Counted from the stretch's first letter, positions 48,781-57,454 are shown. The stretch: DNA of 64,000 bases from Streptomyces lydicus (GCF_001729485.1 NZ_CP017157.1:7936001-8000000); one strand, 5' to 3'. The notes: generated by a model not told the origin, from the sequence alone. Numbers and translations: made by a program.

Positions 48781-49602
48781 GTGAAGGGTGGCGTGACCGT
48801 GACGGCCCGTACTGCGCCCAAGGCTCCATCCCGCGAGAGCCGGAGCGCGGACACGCGGGCGCTCACACAGGTGCTGTTCGCGGAACTGGCCGATCTGGAG
48901 CCCGGCACCCCCGAACACAGCCGCGTCCGGGCCGCCCTCATCGAGGCCAACCTGCCGCTGGTCCGCTATGCCGCGGCCCGCTTCCGCAGCCGTAATGAGC
49001 CGATGGAGGACGTCATCCAGGTCGGCACGATCGGGCTGATCAACGCCATCGACCGCTTCGACCCCGAGCGGGGCGTCCAGTTCCCGACCTTCGCGATGCC
49101 CACCGTCGTCGGCGAGATCAAACGCTACTTTCGAGACAATGTTCGTACGGTCCATGTGCCGCGCCGCCTCCACGAGCTGTGGGTGCAGGTCAACGGCGCC
49201 ACCGAGGATCTGACCGTGCTGCACGGGCGCTCGCCCACCACCGCCGAGATCGCCGAGCGGCTGAAGATCGGCGAGGACGAGGTGCTGGCCTGCCTGGAGG
49301 CCGGCCGTTCGTATCACGCCACCTCGCTGGAGGCCGCCCAGGAGGGCGACGGCCTGCCCGGCCTGCTGGACCGCCTCGGGTACGAGGACCCCGAACTGGC
49401 CGGTGTGGAGCACCGCGACCTGGTGCGACACCTCCTCGTCCAGCTCCCCGAACGCGAGCAGCGAATCCTTCTGCTGCGTTACTACAGCAATCTGACGCAG
49501 TCCCAGATCAGTGCCGAACTGGGGGTGTCGCAGATGCATGTGTCGCGGCTACTGTCGCGGAGCTTCGCTCGGCTTCGATCCGCAAACAGGATCGACGCCT
49601 AA
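48781..49602 (+). CDS. sigF: RNA polymerase sigma factor SigF
   Basis: SigB/SigF-type group 3 sigma factor, 273 aa. Regions 2, 3 and 4 are seen: [61 protein letters not shown], and the region 4 helix-turn-helix [22 protein letters not shown]. The sequence through [28 protein letters not shown] matches what I remember of S. coelicolor SigF, the spore-maturation factor, controlled there by an anti-sigma/antagonist system. Start GTG at 48781. It is followed by a closely related factor at 49802, 199 bases downstream. Confidence 0.9.
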   Translation: MKGGVTVTARTAPKAPSRESRSADTRALTQVLFAELADLEPGTPEHSRVRAALIEANLPLVRYAAARFRSRNEPMEDVIQVGTIGLINAIDRFDPERGVQFPTFAMPTVVGEIKRYFRDNVRTVHVPRRLHELWVQVNGATEDLTVLHGRSPTTAEIAERLKIGEDEVLACLEAGRSYHATSLEAAQEGDGLPGLLDRLGYEDPELAGVEHRDLVRHLLVQLPEREQRILLLRYYSNLTQSQISAELGVSQMHVSRLLSRSFARLRSANRIDA

Positions 49603-49801
49603 CCGGCACGGGCGACCGGCACCCGGCCCGGCCTGCACAGATAAGTCGACAAGGCGCTACAGCGTGTTGCCGACATGTGACATTCTGCAGGAACCGCGTT
49701 TGCCGTAGCTCTTGCTCCGGTATTCAGGTGGAGGTATCACTCCCCGGTCCGCCCGGCCCGGGGGTGCCGCAGCGACCCGTCCGCGACCTCAAGGGGGTGG
49801 C

Positions 49802-50638
49802 ATGTCCGTAGAACTGGGCAGCTCAAAGGTGCTTCCCGCGATTCCCGCGCCCGCACCGCACGTGCATGACGACGACTCCATCAACACCCGCACGCTCTCC
49901 CGCTCCCTGTTCCTGCGGCTGGCCTCGCTCGACAAGGACTGCGCGGAGCGTACGTACGTCCGTGACACGCTCATCGAACTCAACCTCCCCCTCGTGCGGT
50001 ACGCCGCGGCCCGCTTCCGCAGCCGCAACGAGCCGATGGAGGACATCGTCCAGGTCGGAACGATCGGTCTGATCAAGGCGATCGACCGTTTCGACTGCGA
50101 ACGCGGGGTGGAATTCCCGACGTTCGCGATGCCCACCGTCGTCGGCGAGATCAAGCGCTTCTTCCGGGACACCTCGTGGTCGGTGCGGGTCCCGCGCCGG
50201 CTCCAGGAGCTCCGGCTCGCCCTCACCAAGGCCAGTGACGAGCTCTCCCAGAAGCTCGACCGCTCGCCCACCGTGCCCGAACTCGCCCTGTGCCTGGGGG
50301 TGTCGGAGGAGGACGTGGTCGACGGCCTGGCCGTCGGCAACGCGTACACCGCCTCCTCCCTCGACTCACCCTCCCCGGAGGACGACGGCGGCGAGGGCTC
50401 CCTCGCGGACCGCCTCGGCTACGAGGACAGCGCCCTGGAGGGCGTTGAGTACCGCGAGTCGCTCAAGCCCCTGCTGGCCAAACTCCCGGCCCGTGAGCGG
50501 CAGATCATCATGCTGCGCTTCTTCGCCAACATGACGCAGTCCCAGATCGGCGAGGAGGTCGGCATCTCCCAGATGCACGTCTCGCGCCTGCTCACCCGTA
50601 CCCTGGCGCAGCTGCGCGAGGGGCTCATCTCCGATTGA
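49802..50638 (+). CDS. sigN: RNA polymerase sigma factor SigN
   Basis: Second SigF-like factor, 278 aa, very similar to its neighbour in region 2 and 4 ([63 protein letters not shown]) but with its own N-terminus and linker (SSLDSPSPEDDGGEGSLADRLGYEDSAL). By position after sigF it matches the sigN gene of S. coelicolor, a morphogenesis-linked factor reported to be autoregulated. In the 199-base gap GTTT (49698-49701) and GGTATT (49719-49724) resemble SigF-class boxes but with a 17-base spacer. Start ATG at 49802. Confidence 0.88.
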   Translation: MSVELGSSKVLPAIPAPAPHVHDDDSINTRTLSRSLFLRLASLDKDCAERTYVRDTLIELNLPLVRYAAARFRSRNEPMEDIVQVGTIGLIKAIDRFDCERGVEFPTFAMPTVVGEIKRFFRDTSWSVRVPRRLQELRLALTKASDELSQKLDRSPTVPELALCLGVSEEDVVDGLAVGNAYTASSLDSPSPEDDGGEGSLADRLGYEDSALEGVEYRESLKPLLAKLPARERQIIMLRFFANMTQSQIGEEVGISQMHVSRLLTRTLAQLREGLISD

Positions 50639-50765
50639 GGAACGGTCCGCCGAGGGGCCTTCACACGCTCCGCGCCGCTCGGCGGACAGTTGCAGAGCAG
50701 AGCCGCACCGGGTACCGGTCGTCGGCCCTCTATACACCTGACGCACCGTCAGCAACACTGGGCGG

Positions 50766-51587
50766 ATGCGACGGACGACAACGACTCTTGCCGCCGCCTC
50801 GGCGGCCGCGCTGTGTCTGGGTGTCCTGCTCACCGGCTGCGGAGACGCGGCGGACCGGGGCTATGTCGCGGTCGGCGCGGCAGGCCCCGCCGATGACCAC
50901 GCGCCGACCGGGCCCGTAGCGCCCCGGGACGGCGTCGAGCTGACGCCCCTGGACGGCGCCCCCGGCGACCGCGCCGCGCAGGGCGGGCCGAGCGACCGAA
51001 CCGGTCACGGCGGCCCCGACCGGGACGGGAACCGGACCACGCGGCACGGGACGGGCCCCGCGCGCGACGGCGCCGCCGACGGGCAGACCGGCCGAGCCCC
51101 GGACTCCGGACCGTCGGCTGCCTCCCCCACGGACTCTCCCGGCAGCGGTGACGCCCCCGCGCCCCCGCGTCCGTCCCCCGGCGGTACCACCCCGCCGCAC
51201 GGCACCCCGCACCCGCCGGGCAACCCCGGCCCGCCCTCCCCCGAGCCGCCCTCGCCGGGCGTTCCCGCCGGCCCGGGCGCCCCCGACGGCCTGCTCGTCG
51301 GCCATCCCGGCCAGGACGGCACCGACGTCCGCTGGTGCCGGCGGGTCACCCTCGACTTCCTCAACACCGGCGACACCCCCGTCACGGCCGGCACGGTCAC
51401 CTTCGGTACGCACATCATCGGCGCCCTCGGCATCGACTGGGCCACCATCAGCTCGCGCCACCGGCTCCCGCTGCCCCTGGCCCCCGGCGCACGGAAGACC
51501 GGCAGCTGGCGGGTGTGCGTGGACGCCTGGCGGGTGCCGCTGGGCATGCACCTCGACACCCGGGACATCACCTTCAGCTGGAAGTAG
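50766..51587 (+). CDS. Proline-rich secreted lipoprotein
   Basis: Lipoprotein of 273 aa. Signal peptide with lipobox LLTGC (Cys near 25), then a long low-complexity region rich in proline, glycine and aspartate, and a C-terminal domain of about 95 residues (DGLLVGHPGQDGTDVRWCRRVTLDFLNTGDTP in parts, GTHIIGALGIDWATISSRHR, SWRVCVDAWRVPLGM) with two cysteines. No family recognised. It follows sigN by 127 bases; sigN-dependent expression is possible. Start ATG at 50766. Confidence 0.8.
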   Translation: MRRTTTTLAAASAAALCLGVLLTGCGDAADRGYVAVGAAGPADDHAPTGPVAPRDGVELTPLDGAPGDRAAQGGPSDRTGHGGPDRDGNRTTRHGTGPARDGAADGQTGRAPDSGPSAASPTDSPGSGDAPAPPRPSPGGTTPPHGTPHPPGNPGPPSPEPPSPGVPAGPGAPDGLLVGHPGQDGTDVRWCRRVTLDFLNTGDTPVTAGTVTFGTHIIGALGIDWATISSRHRLPLPLAPGARKTGSWRVCVDAWRVPLGMHLDTRDITFSWK

Positions 51588-51729
51588 CGGCGGCCGGGCC
51601 GGGCCCGCGCCCCCGTTCGGGCGGCGCGAAGAGGCTCCGGGATAGCGATGACTCACGAACGGTGCGACGGTCTGGAGAGGGACAGCACAGGCGCGGCCCC
51701 GGCGGCGACACCGGCACAGGGAGAAGCAG

Positions 51730-52206
51730 ATGCCCAAGATCACCCCCAACCTCTGGTTCGACACCCAGGGCAAGGAAGCGGCCGAGTTCTACTGCTCGGT
51801 GTTCCCGAACTCGCGGATCACCGCCGTCACCCACTACAACGACGCGGGCCCGGGCCAGGCCGGCAGCGTCCTGACCGTGGAGTTCGAGCTCGACGGCCAG
51901 GGCTACCTCGCGCTCAACGGCGGCCCCCAGTTCACCTTCAACGAGGCGGTCTCCCTGCTCATCGAGTGCGCCGACCAGGAGGAGATCGACTACTACTGGG
52001 CCAAGCTCACCGAGGGCGGCGGCGAGGAGGGCCCCTGCGGCTGGCTGAAGGACAAGTACGGGCTGTCCTGGCAGGTCGCGCCGTCCGGCATGGCCGAGCT
52101 GCTGAACGACCCGGACCGGGACCGCGCCGCGCGGGCCATGAAGGCCATCTTCGGGATGAAGAAGATCGACATCGCGGCACTGCAGGCCGCCGCGGACGCC
52201 GCGTAG
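51730..52206 (+). CDS. VOC protein, PhnB/glyoxalase-like
   Basis: Protein of 158 aa, of the PhnB/3-demethylubiquinone-methyltransferase-like VOC group: ITPNLWFDTQGKEAAEFYCSVFPNSRI, TVEFELDGQGYLALNGGPQFTFNEAVSLLIEC, and YGLSWQVAPSGMAELL. The fold is typical; activity is usually unknown in this group. Start ATG at 51730 after GGGAGAAG. It is convergent with an SDR gene, from which it is separated by a G+C hairpin. Confidence 0.85.
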   Translation: MPKITPNLWFDTQGKEAAEFYCSVFPNSRITAVTHYNDAGPGQAGSVLTVEFELDGQGYLALNGGPQFTFNEAVSLLIECADQEEIDYYWAKLTEGGGEEGPCGWLKDKYGLSWQVAPSGMAELLNDPDRDRAARAMKAIFGMKKIDIAALQAAADAA

Positions 52207-52269
52207 CCCCCCGGCCCGTACTGCCGCCGCCCCCGCGCCGCACGTCCCGGGCGCGGCGGCGCTCCGGGG

Positions 52270-53031
52270 TCACGCCTGCCGGGTGGGCAGCACGATCGCC
52301 TGGCGCAGGTTCACGTGGCGGGCGCGGCTGGTGGTGTACGCGATCAGGTCCGCGATGTCGTCGGCCGACAGCCCGTGCAGGGCGTCGAACATGCCGTCCA
52401 GCTGGCCGGCCAGCTCGGCGTTGTCGATGTGGCCGCCCAGCTCGGTGTCGGTGAGGCCCGGTTCGATGTTGGTGACGCGGACGTCGCGCGGGCCCAGCTC
52501 GGTGCGCAGGGACTGCGAGAGGTACGTCAGCGCGGCCTTCGTCGCGCCGTACACCGCGTAGTGGGGGAAGGCGATGTGCGCGCCGATCGAGGAGATGTTC
52601 ACCAGGTCGGCCGTCCCGCCGTCCGCCGCGACCGCGATCAGGTCGGGGGTGAACGCGCGGATGACGCGCAGCGCGCCGGAGACGTTGGTGTCGAGCATCC
52701 GCTGCCATTCGTCGGCGCGGCCGTCGGTGACCGGGTTCGGCAGCATCACGCCGGCCGCGTTGACCACCAGGTCGACCCGGCCGTAGGCGGCGTGCACCCG
52801 TTCCACGGCGGCGTCGACGGAGGTCGGGTCGGTGACGTCGGCGGTGACCGGGAGGGCCTGGCCGCCGGCCGCCTCGATCGTGGCGGCCAGCTCGGTCAGC
52901 CGTTCCGTCCGGCGGGCGAGCAGTGCCACCCGGGCGCCGTGCGAGGCGAGCAGCCGGGCGGTGGCCTCGCCCATGCCGCTGGCGGCCCCGGTGATGACGG
53001 CGGTGCGGCCGGCGAGGGTGGCGTACGACAT
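52270..53031 (-). CDS. SDR oxidoreductase 1
   Basis: Classical short-chain dehydrogenase/reductase, 253 aa. Rossmann motif VITGAASGMGEATA, NAAG at about 87-90, the catalytic SS...YAVYGATK (Ser, Tyr, Lys) and EPGLTDTEL. NADP specificity is plausible from ARRTERL. It is divergent from MmyB-like regulator 2, with a perfect inverted repeat between, so it is probably its target. Substrate unknown. Start ATG at 53031. Confidence 0.9.
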   Translation of the reverse strand: MSYATLAGRTAVITGAASGMGEATARLLASHGARVALLARRTERLTELAATIEAAGGQALPVTADVTDPTSVDAAVERVHAAYGRVDLVVNAAGVMLPNPVTDGRADEWQRMLDTNVSGALRVIRAFTPDLIAVAADGGTADLVNISSIGAHIAFPHYAVYGATKAALTYLSQSLRTELGPRDVRVTNIEPGLTDTELGGHIDNAELAGQLDGMFDALHGLSADDIADLIAYTTSRARHVNLRQAIVLPTRQA

Positions 53032-53117
53032 GGGAACTCCTGGGTGATCGGGTCCGTGGTGCTCGCCGCCGGGCGTCTCCCGGTGACGACCACCAGCCTG
53101 GGCCGGGCCGCCGGGCT

Positions 53118-53144
53118 TACCCAGGGCTGCCGTTTTCCTGGGTA
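53118..53144. promoter_or_regulatory. MmyB2/SDR operator
   Basis: TACCCAGG (53118-53125) and CCTGGGTA (53137-53144) are perfect inverted arms with an 11-base spacer. The core CCAGG-N11-CCTGG is the same as at 55860-55880. A further TACCAGGA lies at 53151-53158. It covers the promoter region of the SDR gene. Confidence 0.78.
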
Positions 53145-53190
53145 TCGCAGTACCAGGATCGGAGCGTCGCGGGCGCCTAGGATCGGTGGC

Positions 53191-54045
53191 ATGGACATAT
53201 CCACGGACGGGGAAGTCGGCGATTTCCTGCGCTCCCGGCGCGCCCGCGTACGGCCCGAGGAGGTCGGACTGCCGGGCCACGGCAGGCGGCGGGTGCCGGG
53301 CCTGCGCCGCGAGGAGGTCGCTCAGCTGGCGGGCGTCAGCGTCGACTACTACATCCGCCTCGAACAGGGCCGCGGCTCCTCCGCCTCGGATGCCGTGCTG
53401 GACGCCATCGGGCGCGTGCTGCGTCTCGACGCCACCGAGCAGGAGTACCTGCGGACGGTGGCCAGGCCCGCCGCCACCGCCCGCCGCGGGGCCGCCGCCG
53501 GGCCCGCGCCCCAGAAGGTGCGGCCCGGTCTGCGCCTCCTGCTGGACCTCGTCGAGAAGGCCCCGGCGTTCGTGCTCGGCCGCCGCATGGACGTGCTCGC
53601 GTGGAACGCCCTGGGCGACGCCGTCGTCGGCTTCTCGCAGATGCCGCCCGAGGAGCGCAACATGCCGCGGCAGGTGTTCCTCGACCCGCGGGCGCGCGCG
53701 TTCTACCCGGACTGGCCGGCGGTGGCCGCCGAGACGGTCGCCCATCTGCGGCTGGACGCGGGCCGACACCCCCGGGACCGGGAACTGGCCACGCTGGTGG
53801 GCGAGTTGTCGCTGGGCAGTGCGGACTTCCGCCGGCTGTGGGCGGACCACCAGGTCAAGGAGAAGACGCACGGCGCGAAGCGCATGCTGCACCCGGTGGC
53901 GGGTGAACTCGTCCTGCCGTACGAGACGTTGACCGTGTCCGGGGACGCGGACCAGATGCTGGTGGTCTACACGCCGGAGCCGGGCTCGCCGACGGAGGAG
54001 CGGCTGCGGCTCCTGGCCAGCTGGGCGGCGGCGCCGGCGGTCTGA
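53191..54045 (+). CDS. MmyB-like XRE regulator 2
   Basis: Regulator of 284 aa with an N-terminal helix-turn-helix (VPGLRREEVAQLAGVSVDYYIRLEQGRG) and MmyB-like ligand-binding domain (PAFVLGRRMDVLAWNALGDAV, QVFLDPRARAFYPDWPAVA, HPVAGELVLPYETLTV). It is divergent from SDR 1. MmyB-type domains accept fatty acids or other hydrophobic ligands. The ATG at 53191 gives a typical start; a longer frame is a shadow. It is paralogous to the regulator at 55914. Confidence 0.87.
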   Translation: MDISTDGEVGDFLRSRRARVRPEEVGLPGHGRRRVPGLRREEVAQLAGVSVDYYIRLEQGRGSSASDAVLDAIGRVLRLDATEQEYLRTVARPAATARRGAAAGPAPQKVRPGLRLLLDLVEKAPAFVLGRRMDVLAWNALGDAVVGFSQMPPEERNMPRQVFLDPRARAFYPDWPAVAAETVAHLRLDAGRHPRDRELATLVGELSLGSADFRRLWADHQVKEKTHGAKRMLHPVAGELVLPYETLTVSGDADQMLVVYTPEPGSPTEERLRLLASWAAAPAV

Positions 54046-54084
54046 CGCCGGGCGGACCGGCGGCGGCCGTGGTGGCCGGGCCGG

Positions 54085-54807
54085 TCAGTGCTGGTGCCAG
54101 ACGTCTTCGATGGCGTCCCGGACGTCCGCGGGGCGGGTGACCTTGAAGACGGACACCCGCAGCTGCTCGTTGACGAAGGGGACGTGGAGACCGCAGGCCA
54201 GGACGTCCAAGTAGGCGCTCCAGACGAACCCTTCGAGGTCATCGAGGGAGACGTCCGCGCTGCCGGTCCCTCCGGGGGTGACCCCGACGGCGCGGAGGGT
54301 CTCCACGGGGTCTCCGGTGAGGTCCATGTCCTCCCAGCCGTCCGCGGCGACCCGGGGCACGCCGGGGACGTGCACGAGGTACTTGGCGTAGGTCTCGGAG
54401 AAGCCCATCTCGCAGACGCCGGTGATGCGCGCGTCGGGATGGTCCTCGACCTGTTGGTCGAACGCGTCGTCGAGGTTGCAGGAGGAGATGCCGTCCTCGC
54501 CGAACGCGGGGTCGGTGATCTGCACCACGCTCCCCCAGCAGCCGACGGTCACCCGGTCCAGGTCCTCCAGGACCCGGGGGTGGCCGAGGTCTCTGCGGCG
54601 CACCGGTGCGCACTCGTCCACCACGCTCGCGACCGTGCTCAGCGCGTTCACGACCTGCCGGGCGCGCACCGGGTCGTGGGCCGGTGCCCGGGTGACGGTG
54701 TGCCGGTCGTAGCGGGCCGGGGCGGGCGGGTGGATGCGGGTGATCCGGGTGACGGACAGGCCCGGGGCGGTGACGGCGGCCCGGTCGTCGTGGGGCAGAG
54801 GGCTCAT
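54085..54807 (-). CDS. Conserved hypothetical protein
   Basis: Soluble protein, 240 aa, of unknown family. It has a clear regular composition and acidic character: VLEDLDRVTVGCWGSVVQI, EDGISSCNLDDAFDQQVEDHPDARITG, GWEDMDLTGDPVETLRAVGV and FVNEQLRVSVFKV. No membrane segment or known motif was recognised. It is convergent with MmyB-like regulator 2 and separated from it by 39 bases. Start ATG at 54807. The 206-base gap upstream shows no gene. Confidence is in coding, not function. Confidence 0.74.
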   Translation of the reverse strand: MSPLPHDDRAAVTAPGLSVTRITRIHPPAPARYDRHTVTRAPAHDPVRARQVVNALSTVASVVDECAPVRRRDLGHPRVLEDLDRVTVGCWGSVVQITDPAFGEDGISSCNLDDAFDQQVEDHPDARITGVCEMGFSETYAKYLVHVPGVPRVAADGWEDMDLTGDPVETLRAVGVTPGGTGSADVSLDDLEGFVWSAYLDVLACGLHVPFVNEQLRVSVFKVTRPADVRDAIEDVWHQH

Positions 54808-55013
54808 GGAGGGAGCTTAGGGACGGGCACCGACAGACGACGCTCGACGCATCACACCTCAAGCCGCCCTGCCCGTAGAAGAGTTGGGGTCCGGGGTGTC
54901 GGGGCGCCCGGATGGCGATCGGGCGCCGGCACCCCGTCAGATGAGGCCGCCGGCGTGCCGGCCCGTCCCTCCCCACCGCTTTCTGCTCCCCCCTGCGCAC
55001 GCCCCTTCCCCGG

Positions 55014-55826
55014 TCAGGCGCACATCCCGCCGTCCACCCGGAGGACCGTGCCGGTGACGTAGGACGCACGGTCGCTGAGGAGCCAGGCGGCGGCCTGCGC
55101 GATCTCGTCCGGGTCGGCGGCACGGCCCAGTGGTGTCCCGGCGTTGAGCTGCTCGACGATGCCCGGCGACTTCGCCTCCCACTCGTCGAGCATCTCGGTC
55201 AGCGTGGTGCCGGGCGCGATGGCGTTGACGCGGATGCCCTCCGGGCCGTACGTGGCGGCCGCCGACGCGGTGAGGCTGTTGACCGCCCGCTTCGCCGCGC
55301 CGTACGCGGGCAGCCAGGGGTTGGCCATCAGGCTGCCCACGCTGGAGGTGTTGACGACGGCCCCGCGCTTCGCGGTGGCGCGGATGGCGGCGATCTCGGC
55401 GCTCATGGCCAGCCACGGGCCCTTGAGATTGACCGCGAGGACATGGTCGAAGTCGGCCTCCGGCAGTTGGTCCATGGGGACGGGCGGCTGCCCCGTCGCG
55501 CCGTTGTTGAAGGCCACGTCGAGCCGCCCGTACAGCTCCACGGCCCGGTCCACCGCGGCCCGCACGCTCGCCGGGTCGGCCAGGTCGCACCGCACGTGGT
55601 CCGCGGTGCCGCCGGCCGCCCGGATCTCCTCCGTCACGGCCTTGAGCTGGGACTCCGTGCGGGCCGCGAGGAGCACCCTGGCCCCCTCCCGGGCGAACAG
55701 CCGCGCCGCGGCGGCGCCGATGCCGCGGCCGGCGCCGGTGATGAAGGCGACCTTGTCGGCGAGCAGACCCGACGGCGCGGTGGACGGGACGGGTGCGGTG
55801 CTGCCGGTGTTCCTGTGCGAGTTCAT
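55014..55826 (-). CDS. SDR oxidoreductase 2
   Basis: Short-chain dehydrogenase, 270 aa, classical type: VAFITGAGRGIGAAAARLFA, NNGA, the catalytic SSVGS...YGAAKRAV and RVNAIAPGTTLTEM, and the C-terminal ASYVTGTVLRVDGGMCA. The N-terminus has a disordered extension of about 20 residues (MNSHRNTGSTAPVPSTAPSG). It is divergent from MmyB-like regulator 3 with a 10-bp inverted repeat between. Substrate unknown. Start ATG at 55826. Confidence 0.9.
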   Translation of the reverse strand: MNSHRNTGSTAPVPSTAPSGLLADKVAFITGAGRGIGAAAARLFAREGARVLLAARTESQLKAVTEEIRAAGGTADHVRCDLADPASVRAAVDRAVELYGRLDVAFNNGATGQPPVPMDQLPEADFDHVLAVNLKGPWLAMSAEIAAIRATAKRGAVVNTSSVGSLMANPWLPAYGAAKRAVNSLTASAAATYGPEGIRVNAIAPGTTLTEMLDEWEAKSPGIVEQLNAGTPLGRAADPDEIAQAAAWLLSDRASYVTGTVLRVDGGMCA

Positions 55827-55854
55827 GCCGACGAGCCTGTGCCCCGCCGCCGCC

Positions 55855-55885
55855 CCCATCCAGGCACCGGCGGTACCTGGATGGG
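55855..55885. promoter_or_regulatory. MmyB3/SDR operator
   Basis: CCCATCCAGG (55855-55864) and CCTGGATGGG (55876-55885) are perfect 10-bp inverted arms with an 11-base spacer. The core CCAGG-N11-CCTGG matches the operator at the other MmyB/SDR pair. It overlaps an early in-frame ATG of the regulator and so argues for the later GTG start. Confidence 0.82.
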
Positions 55886-55913
55886 CGTCCCGGCGACCGC
55901 GCACACTGGAGCC

Positions 55914-56765
55914 GTGGACCGACGAGAACTGGCTGCCTTCCTGCGCACCCGGCGCGAGCGCATCACCCCCGCCGACGTGGGCCTGCCCGCCGGGCCGCGC
56001 CGCCGCACCCCGGGGCTGCGCCGCGAGGAGGTGGCACAGCTGGCGTTCATCTCGACCGAGTACTACACGCGCCTGGAGCAGGCCCGCGGCCCGCGCCCGT
56101 CCCGCGAGGTACTGGCCCAACTCGTTCGCGCACTGCGCCTGTCGGACGCCGAACGCGACCACCTCCACCACCTCGCCGGTGCCCCGCCCGGCCCCCGGCC
56201 GGGGCCTTCGCGGGAGGTACGGCAGAGCATCGTCGACCTGCTGCACCGGCTGCCGCAGGCCGCGGCGATCGTGCTGTCGGCGACGTACGAGGTCATTGCC
56301 TGGAACGACCTGGCCGCGGCCCTGATGGAGGACTTCTCCGCCCTACCGCGCCGGGACCGCAACCTCGTCCGGCGCGCCTTCCTCGGCCCGCCCGGCCACG
56401 GCCGACCGCTGTACGGCGTCGCGGACGCGGACGAGTTCTTCCGGACGTCGGCCCAGCACCTGCGCGCCACCGCGGCCCGCTACCCCGACGACCCCGAGGT
56501 GACCGCCCTGGTCGACGAACTCGTCGCCGGCAGCGCACAGTTCGCCGGCCTCTGGGCCGGCCACGACGTGACCGCCGCGCCCACCCTCTGCAAGACCTTC
56601 GACCACCCGCTCGTCGGCCCGATCGCCGTCAACTGCGACGTCCTCGACATCACGGACCGCGACCAGCGCGTCGTCATCTACACCGCCGCCCCCGGCACCC
56701 CGTCCGCGGAGGCCTTACGCCTGCTGTCGGTCGTCGGCACACAGCGGATGGACGTGCCCGGCTAG
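55914..56765 (+). CDS. MmyB-like XRE regulator 3
   Basis: Regulator of 283 aa: helix-turn-helix TPGLRREEVAQLAFISTEYYTRLEQARG, and MmyB-like ligand domain (AAAIVLSATYEVIAWNDLAAAL, DRNLVRRAFLG, HPLVGPIAVNCDVLDI). The GTG at 55914 is preferred over the ATG at 55881, which lies in the operator. Its last codons (DVPG) end at TAG 56763-56765, and that CTAG is shared with the stop of the convergent GntR gene. A fragment of this gene's end reappears at 57048-57146. Confidence 0.87.
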   Translation: MDRRELAAFLRTRRERITPADVGLPAGPRRRTPGLRREEVAQLAFISTEYYTRLEQARGPRPSREVLAQLVRALRLSDAERDHLHHLAGAPPGPRPGPSREVRQSIVDLLHRLPQAAAIVLSATYEVIAWNDLAAALMEDFSALPRRDRNLVRRAFLGPPGHGRPLYGVADADEFFRTSAQHLRATAARYPDDPEVTALVDELVAGSAQFAGLWAGHDVTAAPTLCKTFDHPLVGPIAVNCDVLDITDRDQRVVIYTAAPGTPSAEALRLLSVVGTQRMDVPG

Positions 56766-57034
56766 CCCCGGGAATCCTCACCCGCCGCCTTGAGGACCTC
56801 GGCGGCGTCCTTCGCAACGAAGGAGCCCATGCCGGGTTCGGTGTAGATCAGCCCCTCGGCGCGGAGGCCGCGATGCACCTTCTGACCCGTGGTCGTGGCG
56901 ATTCCGAACTCTTCGAGCATCTCGACCACCGAGGGGACGCGCGTCCCGGGCGGGTAGGTGCCGTCGGCGATGCGCTCTCGGATCACGTCGGCGACCTGAC
57001 GCCAGCGGGGCCGGTCCGGGGCAAATTCGATCAC
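56762..57034 (-). CDS. Small GntR-type regulator 1
   Basis: GntR-family DNA-binding protein of 90 aa that is only a winged helix: WRQVADVIRERIADGTYPPGTRVPSVVEMLEEFGIATTTGQKVHRGLRAEGLIYTEPGMGSF, in parts. It has no effector domain. The recognition helix (ATTTGQKVHRGL) differs from that of its paralogue (ARVTVRKVTARL), so they may bind different sites. Its stop shares the CTAG palindrome with the MmyB-like gene. The end KDAAEVLKAAGEDSRG is nearly identical in the paralogue. Start ATG at 57034. Confidence 0.85.
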   Translation of the reverse strand: MIEFAPDRPRWRQVADVIRERIADGTYPPGTRVPSVVEMLEEFGIATTTGQKVHRGLRAEGLIYTEPGMGSFVAKDAAEVLKAAGEDSRG

Positions 57035-57047
57035 ATGACCAAGCTAG

Positions 57048-57146
57048 CCCGAAGTGGGCGCCCTGATCGACGAACTCGGCGCCGACAGCACAGAGTTCGC
57101 CCGGCTCTGGGCCTGTCACCCGCAGCGCATGGATGCGCCCGGTTAG
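57048..57146 (+). pseudogene. Fossil of the MmyB-like regulator C-terminus
   Basis: An open reading of 33 codons, PEVGALIDELGADSTEFARLW followed by ACHPQRMDAPG and TAG, matches the C-terminal part of MmyB-like regulator 3 (PEVTALVDELVAGSAQFAGLW and TQRMDVPG), with about 50 residues deleted between the two blocks. It lies on the same strand and ends next to GntR gene 2 exactly as the intact gene ends next to GntR gene 1. It has no start or helix-turn-helix. It is the scar of a tandem duplication. Confidence 0.8.
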
Positions 57147-57409
57147 CCCCGGGAGTCCTCACCCGCCGCCTTGAGGATCTCCGCGGCGTCCTTCGCGACG
57201 AAGGAGCCCATGCCGGGAGTGGTGACGATGAGCCCTTCCTCCCTGAGGCGGGCGGTGACCTTACGGACAGTCACACGCGCGACGCCGAACTCCTGCTCCA
57301 TCCGCACCTCGGAGATCAGGTGCCGCGGCGGGTAGGCGCCACCCGCGATCCGCTCTCGGATGACGTCGGCAATCTGCTTCCACTTGGGCAACGTCGGATC
57401 GAACTCCAT
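57143..57409 (-). CDS. Small GntR-type regulator 2
   Basis: Paralogue of GntR regulator 1, about 88 aa from the ATG at 57409 (MEFDPTLPKWKQIADVIRERI). A GTG start at 57430 would add MRTVPFV. Seen: the winged helix EVRMEQEFGVARVTVRKVTARLREEG and the C-terminus VAKDAAEILKAAGEDSRG. No effector domain. The stop TAA overlaps the TAG of the gene fossil. It is divergent from the second P1-P2 cassette, with a palindrome and leader hairpin between, and so may control that cassette. No ribosome-binding site is clear for either start. Confidence 0.84.
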   Translation of the reverse strand: MEFDPTLPKWKQIADVIRERIAGGAYPPRHLISEVRMEQEFGVARVTVRKVTARLREEGLIVTTPGMGSFVAKDAAEILKAAGEDSRG

Positions 57410-57454
57410 CACGAACGGGACTGTACGCACGGGTAATTACAGAGGCATAGATGG

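Noticed and set aside
49698..49724. SigF-class promoter upstream of sigN
   Set aside because: The boxes are suggestive but the 17-base spacer is longer than the usual 13-16, so it is only mentioned, not annotated.
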